Positions 17,488 to 26,470 of a stretch of DNA of 64,000 nt are shown here, piece after piece. The stretch comes from Tagaea sp. CACIAM 22H2. GTDB lineage: Bacteria > Pseudomonadota > Alphaproteobacteria > CACIAM-22H2. The position numbers and the translations under genes were made by a program. Under the pieces are notes generated by a model, which saw only the letters and a list, made by a program, of their open reading frames with translations, had not been told where the DNA came from and did not search any database. The DNA lies in assembly GCA_014444615.1 (NCBI GenBank), contig PVXE01000011.1, positions 1-64,000 on the forward strand, in the 5' to 3' direction. Position 1 is the first letter of the stretch, and each line of letters starts with the position of its first letter.

Positions 17488-17504
17488 AAAACACACTATG
17501 TTTT
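17488..17504. promoter_or_regulatory. Inverted repeat in the leader of the GNAT-PIN operon
   Basis: AAAACA and TGTTTT arms flank a 5-base centre just two bases upstream of the ATG at 17485. A TATAGT-like -10 element on the minus strand lies at 17516-17521. The repeat is placed where a repressor or the translation machinery could act, but it is short and AT-rich, so chance is possible. Confidence 0.3.
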
Positions 17505-17575
17505 GACGCTAGACCACTATAAATTAACAACGAGTGGAAGCGAAATTTGCGGCTAAAACAATAAACGTTGAAGCC

Positions 17576-18274
17576 TCAAAGAAAATAAAACGTCCCGAGG
17601 ATCAGCCAGCGCGCCGCCGAAGCCTTGCCTTCGAGCGGCGTGGTGTAATGCCAAAAGGGCAAGCGATAGGCGGAGACGAGGCCGGGCACGGCCACATGCA
17701 CCGTTTCGCTGAGATGGCCGTCCTTGGCGTAGACCAGCAATTGGCGCGTGGCCCCACCGCCGACGAACGACAGATGCAGATCGAAATAGCCGTCTTTCGC
17801 GCCGGGATCTTCCGGGTGGTGGTCGGTATGCGGGCCCGAATAATCGCCGGGCCCGTAGCGCAATGCTTGCCGGCCGAAGCCGCGCGTCAGCTTGCGCCCC
17901 GCCAGCGCCTCGGCGAAATCGCGGAAGCTTGGTGACAGCAGCATCGCCTCAAGTCCCGTCACGCGCGCGGCGTCGCGCGCCTTGCCGCGTGAGGCGTCGA
18001 GATCGGCCGTGCGCACGCGCACGGTCTTGGGCAGGCGTTCCTGATAATTGCGCGTCTGGTTGAGGATCGATTCGGGCGGGATCGTCCGTTCCATCGGCTT
18101 CACGACCGGACCCAACGCGCGCTCCAATAACGCAAACGCCGCCTTGGCTTTGGCGGGCGCCAGCAAGTCGGGCCGCGCCAGAAACGGCTCGGCGCGCAAT
18201 GTCAGTTTCCCGTCCAGCACGCGGCGGCCGACGGGGCTCAACATTTCACGGAATTCGGCGGGGAAACGATCCAT
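17576..18274 (-). CDS. 2-oxoglutarate-Fe(II) oxygenase-like protein
   Basis: A 232-residue protein with the double-stranded beta-helix signature of Fe(II)/2OG dioxygenases. LRYGPGDYSGPHTDHHPED supplies the iron ligands H149 and D151, LPFWHYTTPL the distal H209, and R222 in ARWLILGTF the 2OG-binding arginine. The first 110 residues are helical and not recognised. The substrate is unknown. The gene ends exactly where the AT-rich island begins and its own composition is high-GC, like ubiD on the other side. Confidence 0.78.
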   Translation of the reverse strand: MDRFPAEFREMLSPVGRRVLDGKLTLRAEPFLARPDLLAPAKAKAAFALLERALGPVVKPMERTIPPESILNQTRNYQERLPKTVRVRTADLDASRGKARDAARVTGLEAMLLSPSFRDFAEALAGRKLTRGFGRQALRYGPGDYSGPHTDHHPEDPGAKDGYFDLHLSFVGGGATRQLLVYAKDGHLSETVHVAVPGLVSAYRLPFWHYTTPLEGKASAARWLILGTFYFL

Positions 18275-18323
18275 CCAGGCCCTATAGCAGAAACCGCCGG
18301 GCCCGCCCTATAGTCCCTGCGTC

Positions 18324-19841
18324 ATGCCCTACGCCTCGCTCCGCGACTTCATCCAACGCCTCGAAAACACCGGACGGCTCGTCCGGGTCAAGGAACCGGT
18401 TTCGACCGTTCTGGAGATGACCGAGATCCAGACCCGGCTTCTGGCTGAGGGCGGACCGGCGGTGATTTTCGAGAAGCCGATCCGCGCCGACGGCACGGTC
18501 TCGCCGATCCCTGTGCTGGTCAATCTTTTCGGCACGGTCGAGCGCGTCGCCTGGGGCATGGATCGCGAGCCGCATCAGCTCAAAGAAGTCGGCGAGACGC
18601 TCGCCTTTCTGCGCCAGCCGCAGCCGCCCGAGGGCTGGCGCGAGGCGCTGGAACTCGTCCCCCTCGCCAAGACCGTGCTGGCAATGAAGCCCGGCACCAA
18701 GATGTTCGGCGCGGCGCCGTGCCAAGAGGTGGTGCTGACCGGCGATCAGATCGACCTCGCCCAATTGCCGATCCAAAGCTGCTGGCCGGGCGAACCCGCC
18801 CCACTGATCACGTGGCCGCTGGTCGTGACCAAGGGCCCGAGCGGGGCGCGCGAGGACAAGTTCAATCTCGGCATCTACCGCATGCAGGTGACGGGCAAGA
18901 ACACGACGCTGATGCGCTGGCTCAAACATCGCGGCGGCGCGCAGCAGCATCAGCGCTGGGCGAAATCGGGCAAGCCGGAGCCCTTCCCCGCCGCCGTCGT
19001 GCTGGGGGCCGATCCCGGCACGATCCTGGCGGCCGTAACGCCCGTACCCGAAACGCTGAGCGAATATCAATTCGCCGGCCTGCTGCGCGGCAAGCGCGTC
19101 GAGCTCGTCGACTGCAAAACCGTGCCGCTGAAAGTGCCCGCCGAAGCCGAGATCGTGATCGAAGGTCATGTCAGCCTCGACGATTACGGCGACGAAGGCC
19201 CGTACGGCGACCACACCGGCTATTATAATTCGGTCGAAAAATTTCCGGTGTTCACGGTCAGCGCCATTACGATGCGCCGCGATCCGATTTACCTCTCGAC
19301 CTTCACCGGTCGCCCGCCGGACGAGCCCTCGGTGCTGGGCGAAGCGCTGAACGACGTGTTCGTGCCGCTGCTGCGCCAGCAATTCCCCGAGATCGTCGAT
19401 TTCTGGCTGCCGCCCGAAGGCTGTTCCTATCGCATCGCCGTCGTGTCGATGAAGAAGGCCTATCCCGGCCACGCCAAGCGCGTGATGATGGGCGTGTGGT
19501 CGTATTTGCGCCAATTCATGTACACGAAATGGGTGATCGTCGTGGACGACGACATCAACGCGCGCGACTGGAAGGATGTGATGTGGGCGATGTCCACGCG
19601 CATGGACCCCGCGCGCGACATTACCTTGGTCGAGGGCACGCCGATCGACTATCTGGATTTCGCCAGCCCCGAAAGCGGGTTGGGGTCCAAGATCGGTCTC
19701 GACGCGACCGATAAATGGCCGCCGGAAACCAAGCGCGAATGGGGCGTGAAGCTGCGCATGGACGACGCGACCGTCGCCAAGGTCGACGCGATGTGGTCGA
19801 AGCTGGGCCTGCCCGGCAGCGGTAAGAAAATCTGGAAGTGA
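18324..19841 (+). CDS. ubiD: UbiD-family decarboxylase
   Basis: A 505-residue prenylated-FMN-dependent decarboxylase, in ubiquinone synthesis acting on 3-polyprenyl-4-hydroxybenzoate. Characteristic blocks are [18 protein letters not shown] at the N-terminus, [20 protein letters not shown] (split across the substrate region), and the [16 protein letters not shown] active-site segment with the conserved glutamates, then [17 protein letters not shown]. Length matches the family. No ubiX flavin prenyltransferase was seen nearby. The gene overlaps the next by GTGA. Confidence 0.95.
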   Translation: MPYASLRDFIQRLENTGRLVRVKEPVSTVLEMTEIQTRLLAEGGPAVIFEKPIRADGTVSPIPVLVNLFGTVERVAWGMDREPHQLKEVGETLAFLRQPQPPEGWREALELVPLAKTVLAMKPGTKMFGAAPCQEVVLTGDQIDLAQLPIQSCWPGEPAPLITWPLVVTKGPSGAREDKFNLGIYRMQVTGKNTTLMRWLKHRGGAQQHQRWAKSGKPEPFPAAVVLGADPGTILAAVTPVPETLSEYQFAGLLRGKRVELVDCKTVPLKVPAEAEIVIEGHVSLDDYGDEGPYGDHTGYYNSVEKFPVFTVSAITMRRDPIYLSTFTGRPPDEPSVLGEALNDVFVPLLRQQFPEIVDFWLPPEGCSYRIAVVSMKKAYPGHAKRVMMGVWSYLRQFMYTKWVIVVDDDINARDWKDVMWAMSTRMDPARDITLVEGTPIDYLDFASPESGLGSKIGLDATDKWPPETKREWGVKLRMDDATVAKVDAMWSKLGLPGSGKKIWK

Positions 19842-20791
19842 AAGTTGCGATCGCATTGCTGCTGTGGCTTTTCTGCGCGCCCGCCTTCGCCGAAGGGATC
19901 ACGCGCGCAGCCCCGTCGATCGACGTGCAAGGCATCGTCGAGGGCGACGTGGCGCTCGCCGGCGGTTCGCTCTACGTCGAGGCCGAGATCGCGGGCGATC
20001 TGGTGCTCGCGGGCGGTGCTATCGGCGTGGGTGCGGCCACCAAGGTTTCGCGCAACGCCTATATCATCGGGCACACGCTGTCGGTCGCGGGCGATTACGC
20101 GCAGCGCGTGTGGCTGACCGGCGACGCGGTGGTCGCGGATCTCGCCGCGCGCGGCGACGTGAAGATCGCCGCGTCGGGCCCCGTGCGCCTCGGCCCCCAC
20201 ACCAAGATCGGCGGCACGTTGACCATCTGGTCGCCCGAGCCGCCGATCGTGGATGCGACGGCGCAGATCGCGGGCGGCATCGTCCATAACCCCGGCTCGA
20301 TCGCCGACGCGCTGGAAGCGCTGATGGGCGTCGTCGGCCGGATCTTGCGCTGGGTGTTCTGGTTCGCCATCGGCTTCGTAGCGCTCGGCTTGGCCTTGCT
20401 CGCCCCCGGCTTCACGCACGCCTGCGCCGCGACGATCCGCGCCCAACCCTTCGCCGCCTTGTTCTGGGGGATCGGGCTTGGCGTGGGCGTGCCCCTCGTC
20501 GCGTTGCTGGCCGGATTCACGCTGGTCGGCCTGCCGCTGGCCGCCACGCTGATCTTGATGCTGATCTGCGCGGCCGGTCTGGGCTTCCTGATTTCGGGCG
20601 CCGCCTTGGGCGGACTGATCGCGAGCGGGCCGAGCCGCCTGCGCTTGCTGCTTGCTTTGGCGATCGGGCTTGCGGCCTTGCTCGCTTCAAGCCATATCCC
20701 GATGGCGGGCGGCTGGATCGTCGCCCTCGCCTATTTGCTCGGCCTGGGCGCCTTCGCCCGGGAAACCACGCGAAGGATGCGCGCCCCATGA
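19838..20791 (+). CDS. Secreted beta-helix/membrane hybrid protein (bactofilin-like repeats)
   Basis: A 317-residue protein with a signal peptide (about 1-18, CAPAFAEG). Residues 25-150 are short beta-helix repeats of the polymer-forming type ([19 protein letters not shown], then [13 protein letters not shown]), resembling bactofilins. The rest holds five or six transmembrane helices (about 165-315). This combination, repeats outside and membrane domain after, is found in uncharacterised envelope proteins. The function is unknown. It overlaps ubiD (GTGA) and pmbA (ATGA), so the three are likely one transcript. Confidence 0.7.
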   Translation: MKVAIALLLWLFCAPAFAEGITRAAPSIDVQGIVEGDVALAGGSLYVEAEIAGDLVLAGGAIGVGAATKVSRNAYIIGHTLSVAGDYAQRVWLTGDAVVADLAARGDVKIAASGPVRLGPHTKIGGTLTIWSPEPPIVDATAQIAGGIVHNPGSIADALEALMGVVGRILRWVFWFAIGFVALGLALLAPGFTHACAATIRAQPFAALFWGIGLGVGVPLVALLAGFTLVGLPLAATLILMLICAAGLGFLISGAALGGLIASGPSRLRLLLALAIGLAALLASSHIPMAGGWIVALAYLLGLGAFARETTRRMRAP

Positions 20792-22131
20792 CCGCGACCG
20801 TTTCGACCCTCGATCTGCTGTCCGATCTCGTCGCCAAGGCGAAGCGCGCGGGCGCCGATGCCGCCGACGCGGTGTTCGTCGAAGGCGTGTCGGTCAGCCA
20901 TGCGCGCCGGTTGGGCAAGCTCGAGAAGCTCGAACGCGCCGAAGGCCACGACATGGGCTTGCGCGTGTTCGTGGGCAAGCGCCAGGCGGTGGTGTCGTCC
21001 AACGACCGTTCGCCCAAAGCGCTCGACGCCCTCGTCGAACGCGCGATCGCAATGGCCAAAGCTGGCCTCGAAGATCCCTATTGCGGTCTCGCCGATCCGG
21101 CCGACATCGCCAAATCGCTGCCCGATCTCGATCTGGTCGATCCGGTCGAGCCCTCGGCCGAAACGCTGATGGAACGCGCGCGCGCCGCCGAGGAAGCCGC
21201 GATGGCGGTGAAGGGCGTCACCAATTCCGAAGGGGCGGACGCGAGCTGGGGGACGACGCGCGTGGCGCTCGCCGCGTCCAACGGCTTCGCCGCCGAATAT
21301 GGCCGCAGCTCGCATTCGGTGTCCGTCGCCGTGATCGCGGGCGAGGGCACCTCGATGGAGCGCGACTACGATTGGTCGTCCGCCGTGCATGGCGCCGATC
21401 TCGACGACGCGGCCAAGGTCGGCCGCGAAGCGGGGATGCGCGCGGTCCGCCGCCTCAACCCGCAGAAGATCGAAACGACGAAATTGCCGATCGTGCTCGA
21501 CCCGCGCGTGTCGAACAGCATCGTCCGGCATCTGACCAGCGCCATCAACGGCGCGTCGATCGCGCGCGGCACGAGTTACCTTAAAAACAAGATGGGCGAG
21601 ATCGTCTTCGCGCCCGGCATCACCATCGTCGAAGATCCGTTTCGCAAGCGGGGCCTCGCGTCCAAGCCCGTCGACGGCGAAGGCATCGCGCCCCAGCGCC
21701 GCGCGATCATCGACAAGGGCCGTCTGACGACCTGGATTCTGGATTTGCGTTCCTCGCGCCAGCTCGGCCTCAAATCCACCGGCCATGCCGCGCGCGGCAC
21801 GACCTCGCCGCCCAGCCCCGCCGCGACCAACGTCTATATGGAAGCGGGCACGATCAAACGCGGCGCGATGATCAAGGACATCAAGCGCGGCTTGTACGTG
21901 TCCGAATTCATCGGCATGGGCGTGAACGGCGTCACCGGCGATTACAGCCGCGGCGCCGCGGGTTACATGATCGAAGACGGCGAGCTGACTTTCCCCGTGT
22001 CGGAAGTCACGGTCGCAGGCAATCTGATCGAGATTTTCAAGAACCTGACGCCCGCCGACGATCTCGTCTTCCGCCATGGCACCGATGCGCCGACGTTGCG
22101 CATCGATGGCTGCACGATCGCCGGGCGCTAA
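20788..22131 (+). CDS. pmbA: Metalloprotease-family subunit PmbA/TldE
   Basis: A 447-residue partner of TldD. It shows the TldD/PmbA fold blocks (GLRVFVGKRQAVVSSND, AASNGFAAEYGRSSHSVS, GHAARGTTSPPSPAATNVYM and IGMGVNGVTGDYSRGAAGYM) but, as expected for TldE, lacks the HExxxH zinc motif of TldD. Together they form the heterodimeric peptidase. Its stop TAA overlaps the convergent lipid kinase stop. Confidence 0.95.
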   Translation: MTATVSTLDLLSDLVAKAKRAGADAADAVFVEGVSVSHARRLGKLEKLERAEGHDMGLRVFVGKRQAVVSSNDRSPKALDALVERAIAMAKAGLEDPYCGLADPADIAKSLPDLDLVDPVEPSAETLMERARAAEEAAMAVKGVTNSEGADASWGTTRVALAASNGFAAEYGRSSHSVSVAVIAGEGTSMERDYDWSSAVHGADLDDAAKVGREAGMRAVRRLNPQKIETTKLPIVLDPRVSNSIVRHLTSAINGASIARGTSYLKNKMGEIVFAPGITIVEDPFRKRGLASKPVDGEGIAPQRRAIIDKGRLTTWILDLRSSRQLGLKSTGHAARGTTSPPSPAATNVYMEAGTIKRGAMIKDIKRGLYVSEFIGMGVNGVTGDYSRGAAGYMIEDGELTFPVSEVTVAGNLIEIFKNLTPADDLVFRHGTDAPTLRIDGCTIAGR

Positions 22132-23006
22132 GCCGGGCCCACCAGCCGCGCGGCGCGGGGCTTCGCCTCGAAGCGTGCCGGCAGATGGGCGAGGATATCG
22201 CCGTCGGCCTGCACGGGCTCGCCCGCCGGCCCGTCGATCTCCACCACGCGCGCGGGCAGGATCGTGACGTCGGCCAGATACGGCAAGCGGCCCAGCGCCA
22301 GCGCCACGGCGTAGCGGATCGTCGCCAAACGCCCGGCGGCGCCGAACAGCACGACTTGGAATTCGGGGGTATCGAGCCGCGCATTCGGGGCCGCGACAAA
22401 GCGGCCGCCATAATAATGGCCGTTGCAAAGAATGACCGACGACGCGCGATGCGCCGCGCCGTCGATGCGCACGTCGTAGAAACGCGGCGCGAATTTGAAG
22501 AGCTGGCGCAAAGTTTCGATCACATAGGCGCCTTTGCCGATGGCGCGTTTGAGCTTCGTGTCGACGTCGCGCACGACATGCGCATCGAACCCCACGCCCG
22601 CCATCATCGAAAAGCGCCGCCCGTTGACGAGGCCCAGCGTCACATCGCGCGGTTTGCCATCGACGATCGCGTCCGCCACGGCCTCGGCGCCCGCCGCCAC
22701 GCCCAGCTCGTGCGCCAGCACGTTGGCCGTACCCAGCGGGATGACCGCGAGCGGCGGACCGTTTTCGGGCAGGCCGTTCAGCGCTTCGTTGATCGTGCCA
22801 TCGCCGCCCGCCACGACGATGCGATCGGCGTCGGCGCCGCGCGCGAGATCTTCCGCGTCGCCGCGTTTTTTCGTGGGCTCGAGGCGGACCGAAAGCCCGC
22901 GCCGCTCCAGCGCTTCCAGCACGCGCGACAGAAACCGCCGCCGCCGGCGCCCGGCGATGGGATTGTAGACGACCAAAAGGCGTGAGGTTCTCGCGTCGAA
23001 TGGCAT
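22128..23006 (-). CDS. Diacylglycerol/lipid kinase family protein (YegS-like)
   Basis: A 292-residue lipid kinase of the DAGK catalytic family. LLVVYNPIAGRR near 10-21 and GGDGTINEALNGL (67-79), which carries the nucleotide-binding GGDGT, are followed by PLGTANVLAHELGV. The C-terminal lobe with NGHYYGGRFVAAPNA is typical. Members phosphorylate diacylglycerol, phosphatidylglycerol or sphingoid bases. It is divergent from the PlcP-like phosphoesterase/glycosyltransferase pair, both of which would produce or consume diacylglycerol, so a role in lipid remodelling is plausible. An ATG at 23021 would add five residues. Confidence 0.88.
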   Translation of the reverse strand: MPFDARTSRLLVVYNPIAGRRRRRFLSRVLEALERRGLSVRLEPTKKRGDAEDLARGADADRIVVAGGDGTINEALNGLPENGPPLAVIPLGTANVLAHELGVAAGAEAVADAIVDGKPRDVTLGLVNGRRFSMMAGVGFDAHVVRDVDTKLKRAIGKGAYVIETLRQLFKFAPRFYDVRIDGAAHRASSVILCNGHYYGGRFVAAPNARLDTPEFQVVLFGAAGRLATIRYAVALALGRLPYLADVTILPARVVEIDGPAGEPVQADGDILAHLPARFEAKPRAARLVGPA

Positions 23007-23129
23007 TTTTATGACGATCACGCGAAGTTTCTAGAAATTATTCTCGCAACGGAAGATTCACTCGAAACGGTTACCACGAAGCCCTTATACGGACAAAAGG
23101 AAATCGCCGAATCGGCGCGGAGACGGGCA

Positions 23130-23993
23130 GTGGACAAGTTTGTGGATCATCGTGCCGGAGCCATCGCGATGCGCGCACCCGACGGACTTGGCGGCGGCGG
23201 CGATGGCGGCAACGACGTCAAACGCTGGCGCACGATCTTCCTCTCCGACATCCATCTCGGCACGCCGGGTTGCAAGGCGGAGTTCCTGCTCGACTTCCTC
23301 AAGCACAACGAATCCGACAAGCTCTATCTCGTCGGCGACATCGTCGACGGCTGGCGTTTGAAGCGCGGCTGGTACTGGCCGCAAGCGCATAACGACGTGG
23401 TGCAGAAGGTGCTGCGCAAAGCGCGCAAGGGAACGGAAGTGATCTACGTTCCCGGCAACCACGACGAAGCTTTGCGCGACTATCTCGACCACCATCTGGG
23501 CGGCATCTTCATCGCGGGCGAAGCCACGCACGACACCGCCGACGGCAAGCGCATGCTGGTCGTCCACGGCGACGCGTTCGACGGCGTCGTGCGCTACGCG
23601 CGCTGGCTCGCCTTCCTGGGCGACCACGCCTACAATTTCGCGCTCTGGACCAACGAGTGGTTCAACCGCGCGCGGCGCACCTTCGGCTTGCCCTATTGGT
23701 CGCTGTCGGCGTGGCTGAAAAACAAGGTCAAGAACGCGGTCAAATACATTTCGGATTTCGAGGAAGCCGTCGCCAACGAAGCCCATCGCCGCGGCTTCGA
23801 CGGCGTGATCTGCGGCCATATCCATAAGGCCGAAATCCGCCGGATCGGCGAAGCGCTTTACATGAACGACGGCGACTGGGTCGAAAGCTGCACGGCCCTG
23901 GTCGAGGATTGGGACGGCAGTTTCAAGATCGTCGACTGGGCGCATATCCGCAAACTCGACATGCTGGCGGCCCCGATGGGAGCCGCACGATGA
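23130..23993 (+). CDS. plcP: PlcP-like metallophosphoesterase (phospholipase C type; often annotated LpxH-like)
   Basis: A 287-residue calcineurin-like phosphoesterase. Metal-binding motifs are visible: DIHLG (D40, H42), GDIVDGW (70-75 region), GNHDE (109-113), VVHGDAFD and GHIHKA. The GDIVDGWRLKR.W.WPQ block and the ending NDGDWVESCTALVE are those I recall from PlcP of Sinorhizobium meliloti rather than from LpxH. PlcP removes the head group of phospholipids to give diacylglycerol during phosphate starvation. The ATGA overlap with a glycosyltransferase reproduces the plcP-agt pair used for glycolipid replacement. Start is the GTG at 23130. The assignment depends on memory of the family. Confidence 0.78.
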   Translation: MDKFVDHRAGAIAMRAPDGLGGGGDGGNDVKRWRTIFLSDIHLGTPGCKAEFLLDFLKHNESDKLYLVGDIVDGWRLKRGWYWPQAHNDVVQKVLRKARKGTEVIYVPGNHDEALRDYLDHHLGGIFIAGEATHDTADGKRMLVVHGDAFDGVVRYARWLAFLGDHAYNFALWTNEWFNRARRTFGLPYWSLSAWLKNKVKNAVKYISDFEEAVANEAHRRGFDGVICGHIHKAEIRRIGEALYMNDGDWVESCTALVEDWDGSFKIVDWAHIRKLDMLAAPMGAAR

Positions 23994-25021
23994 ACGCGGC
24001 TTCGCGCAATCTTCGCATCGTCATCGTCACCGACGCGTGGCGCCCGCAGGTGAACGGCGTGGTGCGCACGCTGACCGAAACCAAGAAGCAGCTGGAGCTG
24101 ATGGGCCATGCGGTCGAGCTGATCGCGCCCGAGCGCTTCACGACCTTCCCCTGCCCGACCTATCCCGAGATCCGCCTGTCGCTGGCGGGATCGCGCAGCG
24201 TGGGCAAATTGCTCGACGCCTTCGCGCCCGACGCCGTGCATATCGCGACCGAAGGCCCGCTCGGCTGGGCGGCGCGCAAAGCGTGCTTGAAGCGCAACTT
24301 GCCCTTCACCACCGCCTATCACACGCGGTTCCCGGAATATGTCAACGCGCGCATCCATGCGCCGCTGTCGTGGAGCTATGCGGTGCTGCGCCGTTTTCAC
24401 GGACCGGCCAGCCGCGTGATGGTGCCCACGCCGACGGTGAAGAAGGATCTCGAATCCTGGGGCTTCGACAATGTCGTGCTGTGGACGCGCGGCGTCGATC
24501 TGGAGATTTTCAAACCCGGTCCGCGCGACCGTTTGCAAACGAAGCCGCCGATTTTCGTCTATGTCGGACGCGTGGCAGTCGAGAAGAACGTCGAAGCGTT
24601 TTTGAAACTCGACCTGCCGGGCTCAAAATGGGTCGTCGGCGAAGGCCCGGCGCTCGCGTCGTTGAAGGCCGCCTATCCCGATGCGAGCTTCCTGGGCGTG
24701 CTGCAACAGGCCGAGCTTGCGCGCGTTTACGCCGCCGCCGACGTGTTCGTCTTCCCGTCGAAAACCGACACGTTCGGATTGGTGCTGCTCGAAGCGATGG
24801 CCTGCGGCACGCCGGTCGCCGCCTATCCGGTCACCGGCCCGTTGGACGTGCTGGGCGATCGCCCGGCCGCGCAATCGGGCGGTGCGATGGACGAGGATCT
24901 GCGCGCGGCGTGCCTCAAGGCGCTGGAAATCCCGCGCGAGCGGGCGCTGGCCCATGCGCGCGACTATTCCTGGGCCGAGTGCGCGCGCCAATTCGCCGAG
25001 CATCTGCGCCCGCGCGGCTGA
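23990..25021 (+). CDS. GT4 glycosyltransferase (Agt-like diglyceride glycosyltransferase)
   Basis: A 343-residue GT-B fold enzyme of family 4. The N-terminal half has IVIVTDAWRPQVNGVVRTL and TAYHTRFPEYVNARI; the C-terminal half has FVYVGRVAVEKNVEAFL, VVGEGPALASL and the nucleotide-sugar block VFPSKTDTFGLVLLEAMACG. It overlaps the PlcP-like gene, so it probably glycosylates the diacylglycerol produced by that enzyme to form glycolipids such as glucosyl- or glucuronosyl-diacylglycerol. A role on another lipid or carotenoid acceptor cannot be excluded. Confidence 0.83.
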   Translation: MNAASRNLRIVIVTDAWRPQVNGVVRTLTETKKQLELMGHAVELIAPERFTTFPCPTYPEIRLSLAGSRSVGKLLDAFAPDAVHIATEGPLGWAARKACLKRNLPFTTAYHTRFPEYVNARIHAPLSWSYAVLRRFHGPASRVMVPTPTVKKDLESWGFDNVVLWTRGVDLEIFKPGPRDRLQTKPPIFVYVGRVAVEKNVEAFLKLDLPGSKWVVGEGPALASLKAAYPDASFLGVLQQAELARVYAAADVFVFPSKTDTFGLVLLEAMACGTPVAAYPVTGPLDVLGDRPAAQSGGAMDEDLRAACLKALEIPRERALAHARDYSWAECARQFAEHLRPRG

Positions 25022-25024
25022 CGC

Positions 25025-26122
25025 TTATCTGTCCTTCGCGTGCCAGAGCGTGAGATCGCCGCCGAGCCAAGTTTGGCCTTGCGGGCGCCGGTCGCCCAAC
25101 GCGGTCAGGAATTCGGGCTTGTCGAATTCGCCCGCGTAAATCTCGACCCAGGCCATGTCGTAGAATTTCGAGAACGGCGTTTGCACCTTGCCGCCGGTGC
25201 GCGCTTCAAATGGCGACGGATCGGCGTAACCGTCGAAGGTGCGTTTGGCGAGGCGGTGGAGCGGCCCATCCGCCGGCCCCGCCAGATCGATCCCGTTGGG
25301 TCGTGCCAGGAACGCCGCCAATGCCAGCGGACCCAGCGTGAAGCTGTGATAATGCAGCGCCTTGACCCCGCGCAGGACTTCCAGCGGCAAGAAACCGTCC
25401 GCGTCGACCTGATCGAGCGTCAGCTTGATCCGCGATAGGCCCCAGCGCCAACTCGCCTCGTCACCGATGGCCAGCGCCAACGCCATCGCGCAGATCCCGG
25501 CCCAGGTCGCGTGGTTGTTGAGCTGTATCGAAGGTGCGGGCCCGCGCCCCGGCGGCTTGCTGTAGGCCTCGCGCAAATGCGGCAAATAGCGCGCGAACCA
25601 GTCGCGCACGCGGGCTTGCGTGGCCGCATCGTATTCGGGCGCGGTCGCGAGCTTGAGATGCGCCAGCGCCAGCGCGCAGAACATCCATTTGCGCTCGAAC
25701 CCGCCTTGGGTGTTCGACTGGCCGAGCGTCGAATCCGCCTGCGCCATCGCATCGAGGGCAGCGGCGGCGCATGCGGCGTAGCGCCCGTCGACGGGATTGT
25801 GCCGCGCCCAACGATCCGCGCTGAGGGTGACGCCGCGCGTCACCGCCTCTATCGGCTTCACCAGTGCGTTGCGCTGTTCCAGCCGGTCGTGGTCGATGCG
25901 GCTATAGACCGGCGGATCGGAATAGAAATCCGGGACGACCAAATCGCGCGCGGGCGGGGGCATCGCCGGGCATTGCGCATTGGCTGGGCCTTTTACGCCC
26001 TTGCGCGCGCGCAAGGCGGCGGCGTCGTAGGGATTGATCAGGGCCGTCTGCGCGGCGGCCGGCGGGATCGCCAGCGTTGCGGCGGAAGCGGCGAGAAGCG
26101 TGCGGCGCGAGATCGGGCTCAT
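25025..26122 (-). CDS. Alginate lyase family (PL5-like) periplasmic protein
   Basis: A 365-residue protein with a Tat-type signal (SPISRRTLLAASAAT, cleavage after PPAAAQ). The mature part is an alpha/alpha-barrel like that of PL5 alginate lyase: ERKWMFCALALAHLKLA, the NNHATWAG motif holding a catalytic Asn/His pair, and GVKALHYHSFTLGPLALAA with the His/Tyr block. It may cut alginate-like or other uronate polymers in the periplasm. No alginate biosynthesis genes are visible here. The ATG at 26122 was chosen so that the twin-arginine signal starts the protein. Confidence 0.75.
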   Translation of the reverse strand: MSPISRRTLLAASAATLAIPPAAAQTALINPYDAAALRARKGVKGPANAQCPAMPPPARDLVVPDFYSDPPVYSRIDHDRLEQRNALVKPIEAVTRGVTLSADRWARHNPVDGRYAACAAAALDAMAQADSTLGQSNTQGGFERKWMFCALALAHLKLATAPEYDAATQARVRDWFARYLPHLREAYSKPPGRGPAPSIQLNNHATWAGICAMALALAIGDEASWRWGLSRIKLTLDQVDADGFLPLEVLRGVKALHYHSFTLGPLALAAFLARPNGIDLAGPADGPLHRLAKRTFDGYADPSPFEARTGGKVQTPFSKFYDMAWVEIYAGEFDKPEFLTALGDRRPQGQTWLGGDLTLWHAKDR

Positions 26123-26209
26123 ACCCCGAAGCCTAGGCGGCGAATGTGACGCCGACAAGCGACGGGAATGCGGCACCCGGCATCTCCGTTGGAAAAGCGG
26201 GAGGTGCCC

Positions 26210-26470
26210 ATGAAACGCGCAAGAATTCTGGCCGCGATTCTGCTGGCGGGAACGGCCACCGCCGCGATGGCGCAGGACTTCGTCTTGCGCGACGCGAGTG
26301 GCCGACGGACGGGCACGATCGAATTTAAGGCGGGGGCGAGCAGCGGCGGCGACTATATCCGCCGCGACGCGTCGGGGCGCCGGATCGAAACCTATGAAAG
26401 CGACGGGCGCGGCGGCTATGTCATCCGCGACGCGAGCGGACGGCGGACCGGCACGCTCGAAAAACGTTAG
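26210..26470 (+). CDS. Small secreted repeat protein with RDASGRR motifs
   Basis: An 86-residue protein with a signal peptide (about 1-21, ending AMAQ). The mature 65 residues hold three similar units at 23-38, 48-63 and 69-84, each of the form aromatic-x-x-RDASGRR-x-x-T-x-E. The units look like short beta strands. No known domain was recognised. A good GGAGG ribosome-binding site precedes the ATG. Its stop overlaps that of the convergent DUF1737 gene. Confidence 0.7.
   Translation: MKRARILAAILLAGTATAAMAQDFVLRDASGRRTGTIEFKAGASSGGDYIRRDASGRRIETYESDGRGGYVIRDASGRRTGTLEKR

Noticed and set aside
14860-17600. Mobile-element ends around the AT-rich island
   Set aside because: No integrase, transposase, tRNA, target duplication or terminal repeats were found by eye; transfer is inferred from composition only.
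23000-23017. A Pho-box-like sequence on the minus strand (14 of 18 matches)
   Set aside because: It covers the start codon of the lipid kinase and matches less well; probably coincidence, although the plcP-agt context makes it worth remembering.
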